64,000 nucleotides of DNA from the NCBI GenBank assembly GCA_047291315.1, contig JBDPYZ010000001.1, positions 124,001-188,000 of the forward strand, written 5' to 3'. The notes beneath the pieces were generated by a model. The model was not told where the DNA came from and did no database searches. It saw only the letters and a program-made list of their open reading frames with translations. The translations under genes and the position numbers were made by a program. How positions within the stretch are numbered: the stretch's first letter is position 1; each line of letters opens with the position of its first letter. Positions 9,519-20,799 of this stretch are shown here, one piece after another. The stretch comes from Arsenophonus fragariae (GTDB lineage: Bacteria; Pseudomonadota; Gammaproteobacteria; Enterobacterales; Enterobacteriaceae).

Positions 9519-9900
9519 TTAATGGATGGTATCATAGTCACTAAAGGCATTTGGTAACCATTCGAACTGATTTCCAGTTGTAGCGCAAATGTCAAAACGA
9601 CATAAAGCAGCTGTTTTTATGTTTTCATTATGTTTTAGCAACCATAATTTAGCGGCTGAAAGTAATTTTTTTCATTTGCTTAAAGTTACTGACATTAATG
9701 CATTACCGAAATTATCATGGCGGTGAAAGCGTACTTCAACAAACACCCAGGTGTTTTGATCTTTCATAATTAAATCAATTTCTCCAATTGGGAAACTCAC
9801 ATTGCGGCTAATAAACTGCAGCCCTTGCTGTTGTAAGAATTGTTTGGCTTTGTATTCGAAGTGACGTTCTTGTATCCAAGATAAATATGACTATTTTAGC
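9519..9900 (-). pseudogene. yraN: Broken UPF0102 endonuclease-like YraN
   Basis: Remnant of YraN, a predicted restriction-endonuclease-fold protein. It retains the family core GEIDLIMKDQNTWVFVEVRF and the C-terminal block ending in NAFSDYD, but there is an in-frame TGA just after TLSK in the middle and a TAG at the N-terminal end near 9891. No start codon can be assigned. Confidence 0.85.
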
Positions 9901-10013
9901 ATAGCGAATATCCTTATTGTAGGGTGATGCTGCCGTTAAGATGACACCTTAGTCACTATTTTACTCTATTTTTGTCTACTGACTGATAAATTTTATTTTT
10001 AACTCACAATTTA

Positions 10014-11631
10014 TTAAATTAATTGAACCTTTCTTTGTTGAAATTTTAAACAGGATAGGGTAAGAAAAATAACGCAATTGTTACTATTTACGCTTAGTTT
10101 TCCTCTGGCATCATTTAATTCAATATTATGTTGTTGTAGTTGATTGAAATGATTGGTTAATAACCAAGCATCAATTCCCATAGTGTAAAGACGAATCAGG
10201 GAGTAATCAGCAGACAGTTGTTGATTAGCTTATGTCAGTAAAGCGGAATTAGCACCGGCTATTAAAGGAATTTCAGTGAATTGAAAACCTTCCATTTCAA
10301 GATAATAATCGGTACTTAAATCTGTTTTATGACTGTGTGAACTGGCATCAGGCGTTGGACGTGTGCGGCTATCGGTTGCAATATTTATCATCGGTTTAAT
10401 CAATGATAATTCATCACTTGTGGCAACAATATACACTGCATCAATAGCTTCTGCTGTATCGTTGGTATTTGATGATGTTAAGCAAGCACTATAGGTGTGC
10501 ATATCATACGTATTTCAGTACTTTGATCATAGACTATTAATATCCCCAAAACTTTGTTTACGTACCTAGGTTTGTTTCAATTTTTGTCACTCTTGAGTAA
10601 ATATATTTGCGATACGTTCTCGAAATGGGGAAGAAAGAATCAGAATCAATGGTGCTTGTTTGCCTTGTTTTGCAATATGGTGATCAGCATTGACGGATTC
10701 ATCTTCAGGTGGTAGAGAAAAGTAACATACATTATTTTTAAGCTGCATTTTGTCATTATCTAATTGATTTAAAGTCAATAGATTTAATGGAGTATCTATT
10801 TTAGTAGCTTTGAGAACATCTGGTTTTAAAAGTGGGCCGACGACTAATGTAATGCTCGGCTTGTCTAAGTCATGACTCAATTGATTGAGTATTGGTATCG
10901 TATACTTGTTTGTGAATCGTTTTCCTCGGCTATATTATTGCTATTGTTAGTAATTGAATCAATAATGCTTTGGACAGGATCATTATTTTGGCTATTTTGC
11001 TCAGATGAGCTGGTTGCTGTTGTCTGATTGATAGGTAATCCTTTTTGAGCATCCAGGAAACCTTGTAAAATGGTTTCACCAAATATTTTACCATTATTAC
11101 TTAAAGGCAGGAATAGACCAATTTTAGGGTTGCTACTTATTGAAGATTGATGAATTATTTGTATTAGTACTGTTGGGGAAGTTTTAACACTAGGATTGGC
11201 TGGATATCGTATCTGCCAGTCATTAAATGCATTGCATAATGCCGTCGGATATTGGCAGTTATTATGTTATAGATTAAGCAGATAAATCCAACCCTGTAAG
11301 ACATTTTCATCCGCCCTAACACCTAGTTTTTGAATTTTTTCAGCAGGCATAGTGATTAACATTTGCCAAAAATCATCAATATTTTTCTGTTAATTAATCT
11401 GATCTTTTAATAGTGGTTCTTGCGTGATGTAGGCGCGTAAAGCTTCAGTAAATGGTGTACATTAGTAACATTAATAATTGATTGATAATGGCTGATTTCA
11501 GAGCTTGTCTGTATGGTTGCATCGGTAGTCGGTTCACTTTGATGTACTGAGGAATGACATCCCACTAATAAAAGTGAGGATAGTATCGCTATACAGATCA
11601 AACCTTTTTTAACAAAAATTGAAGAACGCAT
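10014..11631 (-). pseudogene. lpoA: Broken penicillin-binding-protein activator LpoA
   Basis: Remnant of the outer-membrane lipoprotein that activates PBP1a. The start at 11631 is good, with a signal peptide and lipobox LVGC. The rest is spread over several frames with stops. Recognisable blocks lie at 10587-10880 (VVGPLLKPDVLK), 10230-10502 (VYIVATSDELSLIKPMI) and the C-terminal ADYSLIRLYTMGIDAWLLTNHF near 10200. The total span is short for a protein of about 680 aa, so deletions have occurred too. Confidence 0.9.
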
Positions 11632-11690
11632 ACTTTATCCAGTGATGTAATTATCATTGCTCAATTTTAATCGGTTATTCGGAATAAACA

Positions 11691-12587
11691 ATGAATGAAC
11701 CTAATCAAGCTAAAGAGGTAGAGATGGTATCAACGCTATATATTGTACCAACTCCTATTGGTAATTTGGACGATATCACTCTGCGTGCATTGCAGATTCT
11801 GAAGCAGGTAGATCTTATTGCAGCGGAAGATACCCGGCGTACGGGTTTATTATTGCAGAACTTTGCTATTAATACTCGCATGATGTCTTTACATGATCAT
11901 AATGAACAGCAGAAAATAGATCAATTAATTCCTCAATTAAAACAGGGACTAAGTATAGCGTTAGTTTCTGATGCAGGGACACCGTTAATTAATGATCCTG
12001 GTTATCATCTAGTAAAATATTGTCGCCAAGCAGGTATTCGGGTAGTTCCTTTGCCTGGCCCATGTGCAGCAATTACTGCACTTTCTGCTGCGGGTATCGC
12101 TTCAGATCGTTTTTGTTATGAAGGATTTTTGCCGGCAAAACGGAAGAATCGACAAGGGGTATTGCAAGGGCTAACGGATGACTCTAGAACACTTATTTTT
12201 TATGAATCACCGCATCGTTTGCTAGATACATTAGCGGATATGATAGCTATTTTGGGTGCTGAACGTTATGTCATTTTGGCACGGGAATTGACAAAAATCT
12301 GGGAATCTATTCATGGTTTGCCGGTTGGAAAACTACTTGATTGGGTAAAAGTTGATGAAAATCGTTATCGTGGCGAAATGGTATTGGTGGTTGAGGGGTA
12401 TAGAGCAGCAAAGAATGGTAATACAGCCATTTCCCATGAGGTATTGAAAACGTTAGCGTTACTACAACAATCATTGCCGTTAAAAAAAGCGGTGGCCATT
12501 ACGGCAGAAATTTATGGTTTAAAGAAGAATGCATTATATAAACATGTTCTTGAACAACAAGTCAGCTCTGATAGTGCAATCAAGTAG
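11691..12587 (+). CDS. rsmI: 16S rRNA 2'-O-methyltransferase RsmI
   Basis: SAM-dependent enzyme that methylates the ribose of C1402 in 16S rRNA. The tetrapyrrole-methylase fold is intact with VPTPIGNLDDITLRAL at the N-terminus, AEDTRRTG, LVSDAGTPLINDPGY and PLPGPCAAITALSAAG. The ORF opens at 11691 (298 aa). An ATG at 11724 with a better SD (GAGG) would give 287 aa; the E. coli protein has about 12 residues before the conserved block, so both are plausible. It is divergent from lpoA, as in E. coli. Confidence 0.96.
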   Translation: MNEPNQAKEVEMVSTLYIVPTPIGNLDDITLRALQILKQVDLIAAEDTRRTGLLLQNFAINTRMMSLHDHNEQQKIDQLIPQLKQGLSIALVSDAGTPLINDPGYHLVKYCRQAGIRVVPLPGPCAAITALSAAGIASDRFCYEGFLPAKRKNRQGVLQGLTDDSRTLIFYESPHRLLDTLADMIAILGAERYVILARELTKIWESIHGLPVGKLLDWVKVDENRYRGEMVLVVEGYRAAKNGNTAISHEVLKTLALLQQSLPLKKAVAITAEIYGLKKNALYKHVLEQQVSSDSAIK

Positions 12588-12617
12588 ATTTGGGGTTGAC
12601 CAGCTGTTATAAATAAC

Positions 12618-12646
12618 TATACAAATTAATGTTAAATCCCTATAAT
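12618..12646 (+). promoter_or_regulatory. Promoter of rnpB
   Basis: -35 TATACA and a perfect -10 TATAAT at 12641-12646 with a 17-bp spacer. The -10 lies about 9 bases before the RNA start. Confidence 0.7.
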
Positions 12647-12655
12647 TTGGCGTCG

Positions 12656-13027
<372 letters not shown>

Positions 13028-13034
13028 AACATTA

Positions 13035-13070
13035 AAAATCCCATTGTGGGTAAACTTACAATGGGATTTT
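13035..13070 (+). terminator. Terminator after rnpB
   Basis: Perfect 13-bp stem AAAATCCCATTGT / ACAATGGGATTTT with a 10-base loop, ending in a U-rich arm. Confidence 0.9.
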
Positions 13071-13131
13071 ACTTTTTAACTATTTAAAGTGCAATGGAAT
13101 TGATAAACCGATTATTTATTATCAATAGTAT

Positions 13132-13866
13132 CTATAAACACTGCTTAGTCATTTCAAGCAATTTTGGGACGTCCCCAGGACGGGTATTACCGGTTTTTTT
13201 ATCGATAATAGAGATATAAATATGAGGAATAATTTTCTTTACGCCAGTAGTTAATGCGATCTTTAGAATTTCCGTGTAATTGTTTAAGTTGATACCGTCG
13301 GTTGGTTCAAGGTAAAAATCACAGTTAGCACAAGCCTCTGCAACAACTGGATACTCATCACGATATTTTAACCTTCCATATTAAAAAATTTCACTGAACT
13401 TGCGCCCATATTTTTTAGTATTGCAATTGCCATTTCGACAGGAACAATGGTATTTGGATACTTTGAGCGTAGCCGTCCAGTGGAAATTTTTACTTTACCC
13501 GCTTCGTCAGTTGGTGAAATAAGTGCATTAACAAAATAATCTGTTCTTGGTCTAATAATGCACGACTGCTTATCGTACCAGTAAATACTTGGTTTACATG
13601 TTTAGGCTGAATGACTTTAGCAATTTGCGAAATTATATTAGATTGATTAGGATCACCTGCACCTAACCCGATAGAAAGTGCATTATCGATTTCATCAGCA
13701 TATTTAGCCATATCTTCAATAGCACTATTTAAATCAGCATAGTTTTTCGACAGCATGCCAACAACAACATAAGTTTCAAAAGCTTGATAAATCTCTTTAG
13801 GATTTTGGTGAGAGCCTGCTAGAACATTAAGACAAACACGATCATGATAGAAATTAGGGGTTAATT
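13132..13866 (-). pseudogene. Broken KDGP aldolase (DgaF-like)
   Basis: Remnant of a 2-dehydro-3-deoxy-phosphogluconate aldolase of the DgaF type, last gene of the decayed sugar operon. Readable blocks are FYHDRVCLNVLAGSHQNPKE, IEDMAKYADEIDNALSIGLGAGDP, a central ISPTDEAGKVKISTGRLR and a C-terminal YLEPTDGINLNNYTEILKIA. There is a frameshift near 13510 and another lesion near 13380, and no start codon is visible. The order DgaE then DgaF matches the Salmonella dga operon. Confidence 0.85.
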
Positions 13867-13875
13867 GTTTTCCCG

Positions 13876-14805
13876 TTATTTGACTCCAGTAACAACTTGG
13901 CGTATGCGTGAGACAATTGTTTTCAGTTGTTCATTAGTAACACTACGGATATCAGCTTCAACTTTCCCTTCGTTGGTTTTATATTCGAGAAAATAGATAG
14001 CGGTATCGCTCTGTTTCAATTCTGCCATTATGGCATAAGTGGTTTTACCAATGGCTTTCTGATCGAAGCTTATTTCTGCCCGAGCAATATCATGGCCAAC
14101 AGCATCCCAAATGATTTTGGCTTTGACACCTTTGATTTTATTGAGATCATCGATAAAGTCAGACATTCATTCAACCATTTGTTTGTCTGTCTCTTTTTTG
14201 GCAGTTAGGTAGAGTTCAATCGCTAATGTTAGGCCTAAAATACCTTCTTTACCGACTTTCATTGCTCGACCAATGCCGCTTCTTTTTCCGTTAACATATT
14301 TTTTTGTACGCAGTTATGCGATTTAACATAAGGAATGCCCGCGGTTTGATCAGTAATTTTAGCGGCAATTTCGACAGTACTACACTCATTAGCATAACCG
14401 GCTTCGATAACTTCACCGCCCCCAACAAGTGCGACCATGGTATCAATTAGTGCGCCAAAATTAACGTTATGTCCTTTCGGCATGACAATTTTTACGGGCA
14501 ATAGGTTGATGAGAAGTGTGAAGATTATAAAGTAAATTTGCATTATCTTTTACGATCATAGCAGCAATGGATTGCGCAATTCCTGCTGAGGCACAAAAAA
14601 TAACCACTGCATTTTCCACCTTAAGTAACTTGGCAATATATTGCTCGGTTTTATTTACCAGATCTTTGATTTCAAAGTAATGATTAAGTCCATAGCTGAT
14701 GCGCTTTGTAACTTCAGTTTTAGGCGTTGAAACGCCTAGCATTGTGATGCGACTGGAGGCATTAATAACATTTTTGAGTTGATATTTTTCATAAATCGAT
14801 TGCAT
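13876..14805 (-). pseudogene. Broken DgaE-like PLP ammonia-lyase
   Basis: Remnant of a DgaE-family pyridoxal-phosphate ammonia-lyase (SelA-like fold), which in Salmonella deaminates D-glucosaminate-6-phosphate. It starts with MQSIYEKYQLKNVINASSR at 14805. Middle blocks are AVVIFCASAGIAQSIAAMIVK and PKGHNVNFGALIDTMVAL in another frame. After AALVEQ (14259) roughly 100 residues, including the expected PLP lysine region, are missing. The C-terminal domain (13876-14166) is still open: VKAKIIWDAVGHDIARAEI. Confidence 0.85.
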
Positions 14806-14809
14806 ATTC

Positions 14810-15770
14810 AGACTCACTTTTTGTGGAAACAATTTCTTTATCGCCAACAATGGCAATAACAGGCATAAACTTATGGCTATCAAAGAGTACTTAATCTTCT
14901 GCATCGGAAAGTTCAGTACGCTGTTCTTTGAGGTCAAAGATAGTGAAGTCTGCGTCCATATCGATGTCTAGATAGCTTTTACCTTTCAAATGAAGTAGGT
15001 CAGTGGCTTTTTTAGTGACACAATCTATTATTTGCTGTATTAAGAATCCCATACAAAGGAATTTGGTCATCACGAAAGCCAGGCTATAGACTGGGCCATT
15101 GATATGATTTTTATGGTAAATATCGGAACTGATGATATCGGAGTAAGTACCAATGCGCATAGCTTGTTCGGCGACTTTAAAGCTGAAACTTTCACCACCG
15201 TAACCGACATCTAGGATCATCCCACGGGCAAGTGCGCGTTGAATCGATGGTTTTAAATTGCCATTATCATCCAGAATACGATTAGGTTTAACATTAAAAC
15301 AGTGGGTAATAATATCGTCTTTGGCTAACAAATCTGCAATATCATCAAAGGTAACGCGCTTTTTTTCTGCATGTCCGCTAATTCATTTTAGGCAATAATA
15401 CCTGTTTTAGCGATATTAAGTAGTGAATAAACATTGGTTTTGACTTTACGTGTAATAGCAAAAAATGATCAATATCGTCAGCCCCAATACTGCCAGCATC
15501 TACTAGTGTTGGAACCCCACAGGATGCGCCGTCTAAGTCGGATTCATCAAAGTAAATTGGTGATTCTGGATAGCAATGGGTATAGGCATCTATCCAGCCG
15601 GCACTAATGTAAAGTTGGCTTTTAGGTCAATCGATTTAGTTGCTTGTTGCCCTTTGGCAGCTTTTGGGCCAATGGAAATAATTTTTCTATCACGTACTAA
15701 GATATTAACGCTCTGGCCGTCGATAAGTTTCCCTTGTTTGATAATGAGATCGAATAGCCTTCTTTATTTT
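14810..15770 (-). pseudogene. Broken amidohydrolase/deacetylase-type metallohydrolase
   Basis: Remnant of the amidohydrolase/deacetylase that accompanies DgaE in this operon type. N-terminal FDLIIKQGKLIDGQSVNILVRD and DAYTHCYPESPIYFDE (a degraded metal-site motif) are followed by a central frame (14891-15331) with MILDVGYGGESFSFKVAEQAM. The C-terminal piece beyond DLKEQRTELSDAED runs into a stop. There are several stops and shifts. Confidence 0.82.
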
Positions 15771-15779
15771 CTTGCTAAT

Positions 15780-16398
15780 TTAGGCGGCGATAGGGAAGAA
15801 ATAGCCCAGAATTATCGCGCCAAGTATTGTTCCTCTGGCAATGAGTTTTCCCCGAAATATAAAAAAGTAGAGAGCTAATAAGCGAACCAATATACCAATT
15901 GGAATCGAGGCTGCCATTGTGGCTAAGATGATCAACGGGCCTAAAAATTTATCTGCACCTATCATGACATCAGAACCGAAGGTCGAATTAGTTTGTCCAA
16001 CGGTAAATTTGAGGGCGGAGATAATGATACAATCAATAACAATACCTAATACTAAGCCCGTCATCAGTGATGCCCAGATAATTGGTGATCAAAAAGTCCA
16101 TACCACTGTAATAACGCCGGTACGCCTAAACCAAGGCAATATCCAGGATCCCTACCAGTGAACCTTCAATGATACGGGCAAATATAGGAAACTAGCACCA
16201 AATGCCGACACTGCTCCAAAAACATCCGTATCGAGACCAGAACGTAGCATATACGAAGGTAATCTAATTGAAAGCACCGAAGCCATAAACGACATACATA
16301 TGGGTTCCGGCAAAAATGCCGGCGGATAGTAGTCCAACAAACAGAGGAAATAACCACTCTGCATACCAAAAGTTTTTTTTATTGATTTCCGTTGTCAT
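15780..16398 (-). pseudogene. Broken DUF4310 membrane protein
   Basis: Remnant of the DUF4310 polytopic membrane protein, one of three linked proteins (DUF4310/4311/4312) found with DgaE-type operons and thought to form part of a transport system. The start ATG is at 16398 (NKKNFWYAEWLFPLFVGLLS). Later frames hold SGLDTDVFGAVSAFGASF and the open C-terminal part TGLVLGIVIDCIII...GYFFPIAA. There are at least three frame changes. Confidence 0.8.
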
Positions 16399-16400
16399 AA

Positions 16401-17144
16401 TTATTCTCTGCTCATGATTTGGTGGATATGTTGCAGCCAGTTTGGTGCACTAAGATGGAAAGATTCGAGTATTTTTATATCAAATCCGCGGAAGAAGGTG
16501 CTGAGTACGAATAACAAAATCACTGCCGCGGTCATGGTGCGAGTAATTTTTGTCCAGCCACTATGGTCAACACCTTTACCTATTAAGATTCCAAGCACAA
16601 GACTTGGAATAGCTTGCCCAGAAACCTGAACGACGCTCAGCATCCATTGTGGCTAACCAGAAGATAACCGGCATGACAATTTCTACTAATAAATTTGTCG
16701 CTGGAACTAAGAGATTAATTGTAGTAGTTTGTAAGGCAGCAGTGGTTGTATTTAAGAAGGACCACTAAGGTGCTGATAATGGTACAAGCAATGGCCATTT
16801 TCTTCGGGTTATATACATTGTTTCTGCTACATTGCGGTTTTTGATCATTAAAACGCGGCGGTACCCCAGTTTGGTATAATTCGGTGATCAACGTCTTGCG
16901 TAAAAGCACCAGCAGCAACTGATGATGCCCAAGTATTGAAGAAAAAACCTAAGCCGAATGAAAAGTGAGAAGCAGGATGATCGCCTTCACAGAAATTTAA
17001 TTCACCTAATGTACGGAAAGCCCCCATACCTTGAACAGTGGGCGCGTGAAACATACGTGTAGCTGCACTGAGGCCAAAACCGCATAAGCTACCGATAATT
17101 AGGGACATGCCGAGTATTTCTAAAAAAGGCGTTGTCTCGCGCAT
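16401..17144 (-). pseudogene. Broken DUF4311 membrane protein
   Basis: Remnant of the DUF4311 membrane protein. N-terminal MRETTPFLEILGMSLIIGSL and GMGAFRTLGELNFCEGDHPASHFSFGLGFFFNTWASSVAAGA are readable from 17144. The frame is lost near 16860 and the C-terminal part (IPSLVLGILIGKGVDHSGW) is open again at 16401-16643. It lies 3 bases before DUF4310. Confidence 0.8.
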
Positions 17145-17171
17145 GATATTTTCTCCAAATCAAGATACCGA

Positions 17172-17470
17172 TTATTCATCGGTAAATGTGATTTCTTTAA
17201 CATTTAGCAAGTTGATATCTAATGAAATATCTAAAACAACAGAGAAATATTCACGCTTGGGGGGGATAAGAATAAGAAAAGAAACCTTTCTGTTGTCGTT
17301 TTTACTTTAGCGCTGGTAACTGTGATGTCTTTCGGTTCGATATGTAGCAGAATGTTATCAGTGTTTTTTAGTACGGTGTGCTCAATTGAACTTAGTGCAT
17401 CAGCAAGTGTTTTTTGTCGGGAGTTCCCTTGACCATTAACACGTACAGATGTTTCCATTTTCTGTTTCAT
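17172..17470 (-). pseudogene. Broken DUF4312 protein
   Basis: Short partner protein of the DUF4310/4311 system. The frame opens with MKQKMETSVRVNGQGNSRQK and is good to about residue 68. A run of seven G (17259-17265) then shifts it; reading one base off restores the family tail PPKREYFSVVLDISLDINLLNVKEITF. A single homopolymer slip is the only visible lesion. The ATG overlaps the stop of the upstream SFCGS gene. Confidence 0.8.
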
Positions 17471-17816
17471 CGTGCATTGCCATGTTTCTTATTAAATGCT
17501 TTGACTAAACGTTCGCCAAACTTTTCTTTATCCATGAAACCAAATCCTAGGATAATACAGCCATCTGCAATAGCTGTTTCGCCTTAGTCAATAGAACGCG
17601 CATACCATAACATGCTTATATAGCCATACTTAGTCTGTCTAGTGACACGAGCATGCTACTACCGCAGAATGATATATTTATCTGCATTATGCTCTTTCAT
17701 TACGTCGCCTAACTTCATATCAGCAGCAACGCCTGGAATGACGGTTACTTTACCACCGGCAACCACTTTTGTCCTTTGCCTAAACGATCACGAATAACGA
17801 CATGGATTTATTTCAT
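17467..17816 (-). pseudogene. Broken glycine-rich SFCGS-family protein
   Basis: Remnant of the SFCGS family, always found in this operon type. AGGAG precedes the ATG at 17816, but codon 3 is a stop. Readable pieces are VVIRDRLGKGQK, GGKVTVIPGVAADMKLGDVMKEHNAD and DGCIILGFGFMDKEKFGERLVKAFNKKHG. The diagnostic SFCGS segment itself is destroyed. Confidence 0.8.
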
Positions 17817-17836
17817 ATTTAATTCTCCTATTATCT

Positions 17837-18175
17837 TTAAGAGTTAGAACGCGCTACTTCAAAATGAACTGAGAGCAGATAAGCCTCTTTGTAAGCTAGG
17901 TTTGGCAAGGTGTTAACAACTTTCTCGGCCAAGGCAATTGATTCTGGGGATATTTCCTTAAAGAGTGAAACCTCCACTTCATGCAGAGGATCACCTGTTT
18001 TTGCTCGTTCTACCATCGCTTTAACATGAGAACGTAGCATCTTTTGTTGAACATCCGTTGTACGGGCCCCTTCAGCTTTTAGCCAGCCATCAATAATAGA
18101 AATTAATTTATTGGTGACAGTCTCTACATCCAGGTTATCTTTTGCGACATTAAAAACAATTGAGGATTGACTCAT
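17837..18175 (-). CDS. PRD-domain-like protein, intact in a dead operon
   Basis: Intact 112-residue ORF, first gene of the decayed operon. It resembles a single PTS-regulation-domain (PRD) fold, all-helical, with VTNKLISIIDGWLKAEGAR and MLRSHVKAMVERAKTGDPLHEVEVSLF. Homologues accompany the SFCGS/DUF4310-4312/DgaE operon. It lies 20 bases before the broken SFCGS gene and has about 550 bases of regulatory DNA upstream. With its partners dead it may be on its way out, or kept by chance because it is short. Function unknown. Confidence 0.7.
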   Translation of the reverse strand: MSQSSIVFNVAKDNLDVETVTNKLISIIDGWLKAEGARTTDVQQKMLRSHVKAMVERAKTGDPLHEVEVSLFKEISPESIALAEKVVNTLPNLAYKEAYLLSVHFEVARSNS

Positions 18176-18271
18176 AAATTTTCGCTATCCCATTTGGACA
18201 TTAATATAAAACCGGTCTTTTGCTATTGTTAATAACTTTAATTCTTTCCAGTATGGTTTTGGCGAGGAAAC

Positions 18272-18282
18272 ATTTCCACTTT
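18272..18282. promoter_or_regulatory. Operator-like half-site 1
   Basis: ATTTCCACTTT, followed by AAA, matches one arm of the palindrome at 18625-18652. Confidence 0.45.
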
Positions 18283-18477
18283 AAACGGACAAATATCTGG
18301 AAAAATAGAGACAAAAATAACGAATGAATTTTAATCAAACTGGAAATTTAATTAAATCAACGGCTGATTTTTTATTATTTCTATTGTTATTCAATGCGTC
18401 AGAATATTGTTATTTTTTTATATCAGTAGATTAAGCAATGTAAAATTGATTAATTATTTGTTTATTTAGTGAGATTG

Positions 18478-18490
18478 TTAAGTGGAAATA
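18478..18490. promoter_or_regulatory. Operator-like half-site 2
   Basis: TTAAGTGGAAATA is the inverted form of the same arm sequence as in the 18625 palindrome. Confidence 0.45.
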
Positions 18491-18624
18491 GCCTGCTAAA
18501 TAATAATAGATTTTTGGAAATTTGGCTTGCCAATTTAAAGCAAACTAAAAGAAAGTGGCTAGCAAAAAAATAAAAAAGTTACCTGTCTTATGATAATGAT
18601 CACTAAAAATCGCACTTTTAGCTT

Positions 18625-18652
18625 ATTATTTCCACTTTTAAGTGGAAATAAT
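18625..18652. promoter_or_regulatory. 28-bp palindromic operator candidate
   Basis: Two perfect 13-bp arms, ATTATTTCCACTT and AAGTGGAAATAAT, separated by TT. It lies between the dead PTS-type activator gene and the operon it would control, with two further half-copies toward the operon. It is likely the binding site of that activator; this is inference. Confidence 0.6.
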
Positions 18653-18724
18653 TAATTAATACGGCTCAGACTATCCTTAGCAATAAACTATAAATTATTA
18701 AAATTTATACTATTAATTAGTCTA

Positions 18725-20585
18725 TTAGTCGCTTTTTTTTTTGATAAAAATAACAAATAACTCATAAATGGCTATCGCTTCTTTATAGTCAGCTTTACTG
18801 ATGGCTAACAGAAAAATGACATTAGCAACTTCCTTTGTTTCTGCATTAGATTCGATCCTTTGAGGTAAAATAATCGTGACAACCACAGTTTTATTTGCCA
18901 ATATACCTAATGAGTGAGGTAAATCAATACCTTCCCAGTAAAGTTGACACAATAGATTCTCGTTAGATCAGCGATGGATAAAAATCGCTAGTGACATAAC
19001 CATCGGCTTGGAGTTTTTTACAGATTTTCTTAAATAGCTCTTCTTGGCTAATTTTTAAATTAAGTATTATGAAATAACTTTCATCAAAAAATCGTTCAAT
19101 AATATAAGGTTTAGTTGATCATCGCTAAACGCCCTACTTGCTCCAGTTGATAGGAGGGGTTGGAAAGGGTGCGATTTTCACCACAGGTTTATTTTTTCTG
19201 ATAATCGAATGGCGGTGATGAAAACATCTTTATTGATGTTTTCTAAGGCTTCATATTTTTGTAACGACAGTGCACGATTAGATTTTAGTTGAGGAAATTT
19301 CCTCATAATTTTGGTTTCTATAATACCTACTGTCGAGGTGCCTGAATCAGTAACGACTAGAACCTGAGTTGGGCGATGATGTCTGGTACCATAATTACAT
19401 TCCAAACTTACCCCAATATGGACTGCTAAATAACCAAGCTCGTCTTCACTAATTGGATAAGGGACAGGATACTTGCACTGCGTAGGGTATCGAAGGTGAT
19501 ATCATAAGCAAAAGGATAATATTTTTTGATATCAGCAAGTAAAGGATTTGGTGTATTCATATTAAATTGTAAACGAGTCAATAAAGTAGTGAGATGTATT
19601 ATCAAATCACGTTTTAGTTTCTCATCATTAGGTAAATCGTAATTATATGAGTCGTTTATATATTGTAAAATATGATCAAGTAGTTTGGTATGTAAGCCCG
19701 TTTTTTGATTGGGTTGCTCGTTACCAATAATACGTTGCACTGCTAACTGCGTGCATAAGTAAGCTTGTTCTGCTTTTGATAGATCACAACCAAGAAAGTA
19801 AATCAGTCCGTTAAAAATTTCTTTGGCCGCGTTTTGAATAACAGGCTCCATTTCATTATTGATGAAGGTGGTTAATTTACGGCGACGAGTAATAGGTAAG
19901 ATAGTGTTAGCACAATTAAAGATAAGATATTGGTAACCTTCGTTAGTTAGTCGAATATCAAAGTGGCTAAGGCTATTTTTCAATACTTTATCAATATAGG
20001 TTAAATCAATATTATCAAGATATATCAGACTAAATTTAGCGATATCTTTATTTATTTATTTCCTGTGAAAACCGCTGCCATAATATTTCGGTAATACAAG
20101 TACGAATGGCCCATTCATTACCGGTTAATCGTATCCCTTGATATGGGATACCTTCGATCTGGATGTCATGTTTATGCAAATATTCCCTAACGATATTGAT
20201 ATTCTGCTGTATGGTACCGCGACTAGTAAACCATTTTTCTGCAATATCATCAAGTTTCACGGGTAATGACAACATTAAAAGCTTTAATAAGAATGCATCA
20301 ATTAGATCTCTTGCTGTTCGCGGAATATTTTCATCATCGGCTATTTTTCCCGTTTTGACGGTAGCAAAAAAGCTTCGTTATTAACTTTAAATGGTACCCA
20401 TTGCGGTGCTCATAAACGATGCACGCATCCTAGTCCTGCAAATATTTATTCAATTCGTTGATGTCTGAACGTATGGGGCGCGCTGAAACACCAAAACGCT
20501 TAGCAAGTTGTTCTTGCGATACAATTTCGATCTGAATATTGGTCAAAATCTGATGGATACGTTGATTTGTAAAAACAGCCACGTA
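18725..20585 (-). pseudogene. Broken BglG/LicR-type PRD transcriptional activator
   Basis: Remnant of a multidomain PTS-controlled activator. Order read on the minus strand: N-terminal HTH (VSQEQLAKRFGVSARPIRSDINELNKYL, then a stop), second HTH (VKLDDIAEKWFTSRGTIQQNINIVREYL, 20048-20275), PRD region (19426-19983), EIIB-like piece (VLVVTDSGTSTVGIIETKI, 19178-19405) and EIIA-like end (18725-18952). Each domain is in a different frame. It presumably controlled the adjacent operon. Confidence 0.82.
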
Positions 20586-20799
20586 TTATACCTTTCACTT
20601 AATAAAATAGAAAAATTGTTTGTGATCGAAGATCATATCCTAGTTAAAAATTTAATGAAAAGGTTATCACACATCCAAATAATTTATATATATTAAAATA
20701 ATTATATTTATTCTATCATTTTTATTGGCCGTCGATCTTTTTATTAAATATTTTATTGAAAGTTATCAATTTTATATTTAATTTAAATAAATCAATATA

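Noticed and set aside
14811..14937. Apparent N-terminal extension of DgaE with a hydrophobic segment
   Set aside because: It is a shifted reading of the end of the amidohydrolase gene; the family start is MQSIYEKYQ at 14805.
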